Part shown: piece after piece, positions 14,738 to 20,075 of the stretch
Layout: every line of letters starts with the position of its first letter
Numbering within the stretch: position 1 is the first letter of the stretch
Source: Oleidesulfovibrio alaskensis DSM 16109
Lineage (GTDB): Bacteria; Desulfobacterota; Desulfovibrionia; Desulfovibrionales; Desulfovibrionaceae
Length of the DNA: 20,075 nucleotides
Assembly: GCF_000482745.1 (NCBI RefSeq)
Contig: NZ_AXWQ01000020.1
Location: forward strand, 1-20,075
Direction of reading: 5' to 3'
Position numbers and translations under genes: made by a program
Notes under the pieces: generated by a model
Told to the model about the DNA's origin: nothing
Databases searched by the model: none
The model's input: the letters and a program-made list of their open reading frames with translations, nothing else

Positions 14738-14797
14738 GCGGCGTACCCTGAACCTCGTCCGGGTGAGGGTAGAAGCAAGGGTGTCGCAGGCTCGGAA

Positions 14798-14814
14798 GCC
14801 CGGTTCTTCCGGGC
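14798..14814. other. Small GC hairpin in the gp30-protease gap
   Basis: GCCCGG and CCGGGC flank a 5-nt loop, within the 155-nt gap 14670-14824. On the plus strand a run of seven T follows five bases later, a weak terminator shape; on the minus strand (the coding direction) there is no T-run after it. Apart from this hairpin and the tentative leader, the gap shows nothing recognisable. Confidence 0.4.
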
Positions 14815-14824
14815 CATTGTTTTT

Positions 14825-16105
14825 TTAGGGCTCGCGGTACAGCAGCGCTCCCTGCCGCTGGCGCTCCATGTATTTGAGCATGGCAGCTTCGTTGCCGAGC
14901 TTGGGGGTAAAGGTGGTGGCTCCCTGCCATTCACGGCCCCGCACCAGATTGAACACGGCAAAGCCCCCAATCCTGGCTTCCTCCTCATCCCGGAACAGCC
15001 TGATCAGCCGCAACACCGGCATAGGCTTTCCTGCCACCTCCGCTGGCACCTGCCAGACCTCCCACGGTTCTTTGACAGTTCTGGCCAACAGCTTCAGATA
15101 TTGCTCACGGCCACTCTTCAGCACTTTCCAACCGCCTGTTTTCTTGTCGATAAACAATCCCTTGCCGATAACGACGGGGATACCGCCCGGAATCGTATGC
15201 ACAGCGCTGGCATTGATATCGGCAAGGTTGAACTCTTTGAGGAAGGCAGCCACATACTCTTCCGCCTTCAGGCCCCCGGGCAGAATGTCCTTTGCCGTAA
15301 CCGGCAGGATGTGGCGCTTGGCCAATGAGGCCAGTGGCGGCCTGCACGGGGCACCGGCTTGTGGATCGGCAAAGGATGTGCCGCCGGTGCGGCAAAGCGT
15401 GGGAAGAGGCAGGTCTTTGATCTTGGCGTCCAGTTCCGAAGGTGCGAGTCCATGTAACCAGTCTTGCCCCACGTTTCCCGCAAAGCCGGCATCGGGCACC
15501 GGGCGACGGGCCGGAAGACGATTGCCTGTGCGCGGGTCCACCGGTTCAATGAGGTCCGGCATATCCTTCTGGATTTCCACACCGCTTTGCTTGGCCTGCC
15601 GCTCAGAAAGCGTTTGCACTGTGCAGCGGCAGGCGAAGCCGTTGGGTGGATAATAGGTGCTCCAGAATTCATGATCGTGGGGATAGACAAGCCCATGCAG
15701 CGCCAAATGATCCGGGCGGGTGCGTTTGTCGGCCACGGCCACATAGCGCCAGTAGGGACGCAAAGCCGTGGTACGCTGCATCTGTGCAAAACGCCCGGCC
15801 ATGTAGGCGCTCTGTACGTTGGTGCGGTAGATGTTCTCCAGCCGCCAGCGCGGCAGCCTGGCTCCCTCCAGTACGGCGTCCATACGCCCCTTGAAGTCTT
15901 TGAGAGTTTCCCCGTTGGCCATGGCTTCATGGACAGCCTGTTGCACGGCGGCTATCTGGTCCTGCCGGGACAGCCCCGACACGGCGAAGGCACGTGCGCG
16001 GGCCTGCCCGGAAAGGTTCTTGAACACCTCCGGGGTGACGGACACCTTGTCCTGCCAATAGGCAAGGGCCTCTTTGGGGGGCAGCGCTACAGGCTCAACG
16101 GTCAT
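14825..16105 (-). CDS. MuF minor head protein with C-terminal PBECR2-like nuclease domain
   Basis: This encodes 426 residues from ATG 16105 (MTVEPVALPPKEALAYWQDK), overlapping the portal gene by 11 nt. A start 14 codons earlier has no ribosome site. Residues 10-170 are the MuF (gp30/SPP1 gp7-like) domain, ending in YYPPNGFACRCTV with paired Cys159 and Cys161, the typical HPNC-R-C-like end. MuF proteins sit at the portal inside the head and enter with DNA. Residues 290-426 look like the PBECR2 nuclease-fold module seen on MuF proteins: IPVVIGKGLFIDKKTGGWKV, then TVKEPWEVWQVP and a beta-rich end (IGGFAVFNLVRG). Its activity is not known; immunity was not found nearby. Confidence 0.82.
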   Translation of the reverse strand: MTVEPVALPPKEALAYWQDKVSVTPEVFKNLSGQARARAFAVSGLSRQDQIAAVQQAVHEAMANGETLKDFKGRMDAVLEGARLPRWRLENIYRTNVQSAYMAGRFAQMQRTTALRPYWRYVAVADKRTRPDHLALHGLVYPHDHEFWSTYYPPNGFACRCTVQTLSERQAKQSGVEIQKDMPDLIEPVDPRTGNRLPARRPVPDAGFAGNVGQDWLHGLAPSELDAKIKDLPLPTLCRTGGTSFADPQAGAPCRPPLASLAKRHILPVTAKDILPGGLKAEEYVAAFLKEFNLADINASAVHTIPGGIPVVIGKGLFIDKKTGGWKVLKSGREQYLKLLARTVKEPWEVWQVPAEVAGKPMPVLRLIRLFRDEEEARIGGFAVFNLVRGREWQGATTFTPKLGNEAAMLKYMERQRQGALLYREP

Positions 16106-17666
16106 CGGACTTGCTCTGCATGGCGTAACGGCCGAAGAGGTCCGCATTGGTCAACAGGTCGCCCATGAAAGCGGCTTGCTCATCCTCGTCCATGGACTTG
16201 CCGAGCAGCTCCGCCAGCATGAGCTGCAAGTCCTCCCACGATTCTGCGGCCTGCAGCACAGTCTTGACCTCGGCCATGAATTTCTCATTTCGCTTGGCAG
16301 CTTCCGGCAGGCTCGTTTTCACGAAGGCATCTAAAACTTGTTGATACGGGTCCGAATTGCCTGCCGTATCGTGCTCGGCAAAGTCCGTGTCTCCGGCTGC
16401 AGTGGCGTTGGGTTCTTTGTGATTCGGCGCGTCTTCTGGTTCGCCATCCAGCTCGAACTCATCTTCCGTGAGATCATAGGTCCTCACGAAATAGGTTTTC
16501 TTGAACCGCACACCGAGATTCTTCAGCTTGGTGTCCAATTCAGCCTGCGCGGCGTAGTCATCAGGTTCCACGTAACTGAAGAGAGGCGCAAATTCGCCCG
16601 CCGCGTTGACCTGCATATAGGCCCACGCGATATTGTTCATGGCGGTTTCCACCATGAGAGCGTCAGCATCAGAATAATCGCCAAGTAGTTGGTAATGGGT
16701 CTGCGTGGCCGCGTTGGAGTGCCCGTTCCCCACATCGCTGGTCAGGGTCTGCCCCTTGATCACCTTGTTGATGGATTTGTCCCAGTGAGTGATGAATTCA
16801 AGGTGCTGGGAACCACCCTTGGCAGAAAACTCCACGGCTTCCACCTTGGCCCCGTTTGGCACGACGGCAACAGCGTCCTGCACCATGGCGGCAAGGTCGG
16901 CGGCCATGCGGTTGATCTCAGGCTGTGTGGCACTGGCGCGGGCGGTGCCGAGCAGCCACGGCTGCCCGTATTTCTCCGTGAACCGGCACCAGAATTCGAT
17001 GCCGCCACGCTTGAAGGCCACAGGCCAGAGGCAACGGGACAGGAGACGCAGCCCATACGGGTTCTTGTAGGTGGGAAAATGGCGGGCCAGCACAAACTTA
17101 TACGGGTGCACCGGCCGGGCCTGCGTAAAGAACTCACCCCGGAACATGAGCCGGTTGTCATCATCGAAGGCAAACCACTCCACCGGCTTTGGGTCAGCCG
17201 CGACCAGGCGAAGCCGTCCACCATCCGGGACAAACACAAGTTCTATGGGCGTCATGCCGAAGTACGGCGCATCGAGGATGCCACTGATCAGCACATCCAT
17301 GTCCAGTTGCTCAAAGTCCCGGACAATATCGTCGCACAGCCGTTCGGCCTGTGCAGTGGGCTCCTCCCCATTGGCGGCCCCCGGAGAAAAACGATACTCG
17401 CGGCGGTTCAAGGTCTTGAGCTTGCGGGACTGAATAGCCTGTGTGACCTCATCATCGGCCATAAGGTCTTCCAATACGTGGACGCTGTCCCCGCGCTTAC
17501 GGAGCACCGGATCAGGGTCCGGCAGCCAGCCCAGAGCCGCGCCGAGATCGAAGCCACCGAGGGCATTGCGGCGGGTGGCCAGTTCCTCACTCAGGGCGGC
17601 GCGTTCGGAGGCACTGGAGAAATCAATTACGGACCCATCAGGTCCGTACAATACGGGTGTCTTCAT
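16095..17666 (-). CDS. Portal protein, DUF935 family (Mu gp29-like)
   Basis: This encodes 523 residues from ATG 17666 (MKTPVLYGPDGSVIDFSSAS), with GAGG 5 nt upstream. The DUF935 features are clear: LEDLMADDEVTQAIQSRKLK near 66-85, then PYFGMTPIELVFVPDGGRLR and FTEKYGQPWLLGTA in the middle. The last 110 residues are acidic and helical. The protein forms the dodecameric portal at one vertex, through which the terminase packages DNA. It lies between terminase and MuF genes, the standard order, with overlap into the next gene. Confidence 0.92.
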   Translation of the reverse strand: MKTPVLYGPDGSVIDFSSASERAALSEELATRRNALGGFDLGAALGWLPDPDPVLRKRGDSVHVLEDLMADDEVTQAIQSRKLKTLNRREYRFSPGAANGEEPTAQAERLCDDIVRDFEQLDMDVLISGILDAPYFGMTPIELVFVPDGGRLRLVAADPKPVEWFAFDDDNRLMFRGEFFTQARPVHPYKFVLARHFPTYKNPYGLRLLSRCLWPVAFKRGGIEFWCRFTEKYGQPWLLGTARASATQPEINRMAADLAAMVQDAVAVVPNGAKVEAVEFSAKGGSQHLEFITHWDKSINKVIKGQTLTSDVGNGHSNAATQTHYQLLGDYSDADALMVETAMNNIAWAYMQVNAAGEFAPLFSYVEPDDYAAQAELDTKLKNLGVRFKKTYFVRTYDLTEDEFELDGEPEDAPNHKEPNATAAGDTDFAEHDTAGNSDPYQQVLDAFVKTSLPEAAKRNEKFMAEVKTVLQAAESWEDLQLMLAELLGKSMDEDEQAAFMGDLLTNADLFGRYAMQSKSDDR

Positions 17667-17676
17667 GTAATCCTCG

Positions 17677-19149
17677 TTAGTATCCGTGCGTCATTCTGCG
17701 GGCCATTCCACCACCAGCGGTTGCACAGGCCCACTCCTCACCGGCTTCGATGCTGTTGCGGGCATACAGGGCCAAAGCCAGTGCCACAGCGCTGTCGCAG
17801 TGACGTTGCCCATCTTTGCCCTTGATGCTGGCCTCCGGCGGGCGTGCAATGCCCTTGAACACCTTGATGCCGCGTAAATCGTCCAGCACTCCGGCATCCT
17901 TGGGTAGCAGTATGGTGCGGTCTTCCAGCCGGGCCTTGAGCGGGGGCATGTGCTCCCGGTACCAGCCCTGTGACAGCATCACCTCTTGGATCAGCTCCGG
18001 GCCGTACCGCTGCCGGGCGTATTCCGCGAGGGCCTGCCCGTTGCCGCGTGCGTCCAGCGCCCCACCGGAAAAGCGCGGCAGGCGGTCTACAAAGTAGGCC
18101 AGCATCTGTTCCTGTGTGCGGTACGGGGCGTTGCGGAGTTCCAGCAGGAACGGTGTAACGAGGGAAAGGTTCTCCAGTTCGAGAAGCGGAACATCGACGG
18201 TCAGGTCACCGGAACGGCCGAAGTCTTCACCGAAGAAATGACGGCACCCACCATATTCACGGTGGAGCTTATCCAGCAGGGGGCGGAGTTCGCCTTCGCA
18301 CCAGTCCTGCACCTCGCGGTAGGCCCGGTCCAGTGGCCAGTCCACGAAGTTCGCCGTGGGAGGAGACCAACGCAGCACGGGGATCTCGGCACTCATGCAA
18401 GGTTCAATAAGGTTGCGGCTTAGCCAATTGCCGCTTGAGCGGCTGGGGACGCAGAAGAGTTCCTCGTCCGCGCCATCGCCATAATCGGCAATAAGCTTCT
18501 GCCGCCATCGGATCTCCGCTTCCACGCTCCACGTCAGGCCTTTGGCCGAGCAGATGGCTTTGTACAGCCCTTCGGCCAACGCATCATCAAGGTCGGTGCG
18601 GTGCAGAGAGTACTCCCGTTTTCCCGCCCTGATATCCTGAATATATTGGTTGAACTCGGAATCTTCGCCGTTGTGTGTGGAGATTACGGCCACGTCGCCG
18701 CCCCACATGGTGAGCGCGATGGCGGCCTTGAGCAGTTCGCCGAGGTCCTCTACGAACGCGGCTTCGTCTATCCGCACCCGGCCCTGCTTGGAGCGCAGGT
18801 TTGAAGGATTGGACGAAAGGCCTTGCACCACATGACCGGAAGCGAACCGGACCTGATAAATGGTGACGTCCTTGTCCTCATCCGCCAGCACGATTTCTTC
18901 CAGTTCTCCGGCAACAAGGTTGAACTTCTTGGCCCAGCTCGCCACATCGGCCACATACTGCCTGGTCATGTCTTTGTTGTAGGAGAGGTAGTATGTGGAC
19001 ATACCGCCATCATCCTTGACTTTGGAGGCAACAAGGGCGCTGTCTGCGGCATCGCCCCACGAGGCGCCGATACGGCGGGATTTCTCCCAGAATTTGACCG
19101 GGGCGCGGTCGTTGATCCAACGCTTCTGGTACGGCAGCAGCTTGGCCAT
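17677..19149 (-). CDS. Terminase large subunit (Mu gp28-like)
   Basis: This encodes 490 residues from ATG 19149 (MAKLLPYQKRWINDRAPVKF) with GGGGGA upstream. The ATPase domain has a Walker A-like EKSRRIGASW at 22-31, Walker B GRVRIDEAAF at 123-132 (Asp128, Glu129) and the coupling motif ISTHNG at 156-161. The nuclease domain follows with candidate metal ligands Asp309 (GEDFGRSGD), Asp366 (GGALDARGNG) and Asp452 (HCDSAVALALA). The protein pumps DNA into the prohead and cuts it at headful. In Mu-like phages the cut falls in flanking host DNA. All motifs appear intact. Confidence 0.93.
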   Translation of the reverse strand: MAKLLPYQKRWINDRAPVKFWEKSRRIGASWGDAADSALVASKVKDDGGMSTYYLSYNKDMTRQYVADVASWAKKFNLVAGELEEIVLADEDKDVTIYQVRFASGHVVQGLSSNPSNLRSKQGRVRIDEAAFVEDLGELLKAAIALTMWGGDVAVISTHNGEDSEFNQYIQDIRAGKREYSLHRTDLDDALAEGLYKAICSAKGLTWSVEAEIRWRQKLIADYGDGADEELFCVPSRSSGNWLSRNLIEPCMSAEIPVLRWSPPTANFVDWPLDRAYREVQDWCEGELRPLLDKLHREYGGCRHFFGEDFGRSGDLTVDVPLLELENLSLVTPFLLELRNAPYRTQEQMLAYFVDRLPRFSGGALDARGNGQALAEYARQRYGPELIQEVMLSQGWYREHMPPLKARLEDRTILLPKDAGVLDDLRGIKVFKGIARPPEASIKGKDGQRHCDSAVALALALYARNSIEAGEEWACATAGGGMARRMTHGY

Positions 19150-19161
19150 CAGATGATCCCC

Positions 19162-19758
19162 CTACAATATCTCGCGGATACGGGCTTCCAGATCAGCGGA
19201 GAGCCCCTTGGTCTTGGTGGTATCTTCCGCGGGCCTGGCTGCAGCTTCCATCTCTGTCACCAGCTTCAGTGCCTTTTGCACGTCGGCTACGGCCTTGAAG
19301 TCAATATCCTCCGGCGAGGCAAGCAGCATGGCCAGCTTGGTTTCAATGGCTTCACGCAGGGCTTTGACGGCGTCTCCGGCGGTGCGGATGGGGCGTTTTT
19401 CACTTCGGGTGGCAGCTTCCAGAGCCTTGCCCGCGCGTTCCGCTTCGGCCTGTCGCATGGCCAGAGATTCCAGCGAGGCCACGGCAAAGCCGGTTTGGGC
19501 ATCTTTCGAATCGATCAACTTCTTCAGCATGACCGACCGGGCCATGATGGTGTCCGCACGAAGTTCCGCCTCGGCCTGTGCGATACGGTCCCGCTTTTTG
19601 CGCCAGCCGTACTTCTCTGACCACCGCTTGAGCGTAGATTCGGCGACACCGACTTCCTTGGCGACCTCACGGTAAGACAAGCGGGCCACGCAGTAGAGTT
19701 CCTGCGACTTCCAGACTGTTTCCGGCTGATGTTCACGCCCGCGTTGAATGGTGCCCAT
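19162..19758 (-). CDS. Terminase small subunit-like HTH protein (Mu gp27 position)
   Basis: This encodes 198 residues from ATG 19758 (MGTIQRGREHQPETVWKSQE), with a GGGG site about 9 nt upstream. A helix-turn-helix at 27-52 (LSYREVAKEVGVAESTLKRW) is followed by a basic patch and a long helical, coiled-coil-prone middle, as in small terminase subunits that bind the packaging site and activate gp28. Its position directly before gp28 supports the role. DUF1804-type or DUF3486-type membership cannot be fixed by eye. Confidence 0.75.
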   Translation of the reverse strand: MGTIQRGREHQPETVWKSQELYCVARLSYREVAKEVGVAESTLKRWSEKYGWRKKRDRIAQAEAELRADTIMARSVMLKKLIDSKDAQTGFAVASLESLAMRQAEAERAGKALEAATRSEKRPIRTAGDAVKALREAIETKLAMLLASPEDIDFKAVADVQKALKLVTEMEAAARPAEDTTKTKGLSADLEARIREIL

Positions 19759-19762
19759 GATA

Positions 19763-20059
19763 CTAGCCCCGGCTCAGGTTGGGACGCTTGACACCCGGCG
19801 CGGTGGCGCGGCACTTGGCCACGTCTTCGCCTCTGGCGGTAAGGGTGGCCACAAGGCAGGAATCTCCATCCAGCGTTACAAGGCCTTGTTCAGCAAGCCA
19901 CGCCAGTTCTGTACGCATTTTGTCCCTGCTGGGGGCGAAACCGTATTCACCCACGGCATCAGCAATGAGGCTTTCGTTAGAGCGCATGGCAGGCGATTCA
20001 TCCAGCAAGCGCAAAATGGTGATGCGCAGATGTTCCGTTACATGTTCCGAATAACTCAC
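19763..20059 (-). CDS. Small winged-helix phage protein (VpaChn25_0724-like)
   Basis: This encodes 98 residues from GTG 20059 (MSYSEHVTEHLRITILRLLD), with GGAGGA 5 nt upstream. It is a compact winged helix: helices ITILRLLDES and NESLIADAVGEYG, a recognition region SRDKMRTELAWLAEQGLVTL, then a wing (SCLVATLTARGEDVAKCRA). The tail PGVKRPNLSRG is typical of a small family found just before the terminase genes of Mu-like prophages, which I recall as VpaChn25_0724-like. It may regulate packaging or late genes; the function is not established. Confidence 0.8.
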   Translation of the reverse strand: MSYSEHVTEHLRITILRLLDESPAMRSNESLIADAVGEYGFAPSRDKMRTELAWLAEQGLVTLDGDSCLVATLTARGEDVAKCRATAPGVKRPNLSRG

Positions 20060-20075
20060 TTGCTTCCTCCATTAA

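Noticed and set aside
16689..17825. A 378-codon plus-strand frame antisense to portal and terminase.
   Set aside because: It lies opposite intact DUF935 and terminase sequence; no domain is seen in its product.
1..20075. Search for CRISPR arrays, tRNA/rRNA genes, insertion sequences and prophage ends.
   Set aside because: No regularly spaced repeats, cloverleaf, transposase frame or terminal repeats were seen; the window lies wholly within the late operon.

Overview
The window is a near-complete late (head and tail morphogenesis) operon of a Mu-like, contractile-tailed transposable prophage. Almost every gene lies on the minus strand, so transcription runs from the right end (about 20075) to the left end (1). 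Genes are tightly packed, with ATGA/TGATG/TAATG overlaps or stop codons fused to the next Shine-Dalgarno (TAAGGAG, TAGGAG). DNA is GC-rich. The gene families and gene style suggest a prophage of a Desulfovibrio-like deltaproteobacterium. That is inference: no host gene, tRNA or attachment end is present. The early/transposition genes (repressor, A/B transposase, lysis) would lie to the right, and the rest of the tail fibre and its chaperone to the left.

Right part (20059 to 14825), packaging and portal: a small winged-helix protein, a terminase small subunit-like HTH protein, a gp28-like terminase large subunit, a gp29-like (DUF935) portal, and a MuF (gp30) minor head protein with a C-terminal extension resembling a PBECR2-type nuclease/toxin domain.

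Middle part (14669 to 11379), head: a gp32-like protease whose C-terminal half looks like a scaffold with its own internal start and ribosome-binding site, a decoration protein, a lambda gpE-type major capsid protein, a gp36-like (DUF1320) connector and a gpG-like virion morphogenesis protein. A lambda-type shell between Mu-type packaging and tail modules makes the phage mosaic.

Left part (11382 to 1), tail: a probable tail terminator, a small unknown protein, a tail sheath with an internally duplicated beta-rich insert, a tail tube, a tail chaperone pair joined by a programmed -1 frameshift (GGGAAAC, 8-nt spacer, perfect 12-bp stem), a tape measure, a small baseplate protein, a gp44-like hub, gp45 spike, gp46 and gp47 wedge proteins, a gp48-like protein and a tail fibre cut by the window edge.

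The one gene that breaks the pattern is an AT-rich plus-strand gene at 3286-3678, lodged between gp45 and gp46. It encodes a 130-residue protein with a winged-helix-like N-terminus and one C-terminal membrane helix. It looks like a moron (a lysogeny-expressed cargo gene) and is the best candidate for undescribed biology. The frameshift signal and the MuF nuclease fusion are the other strong points.
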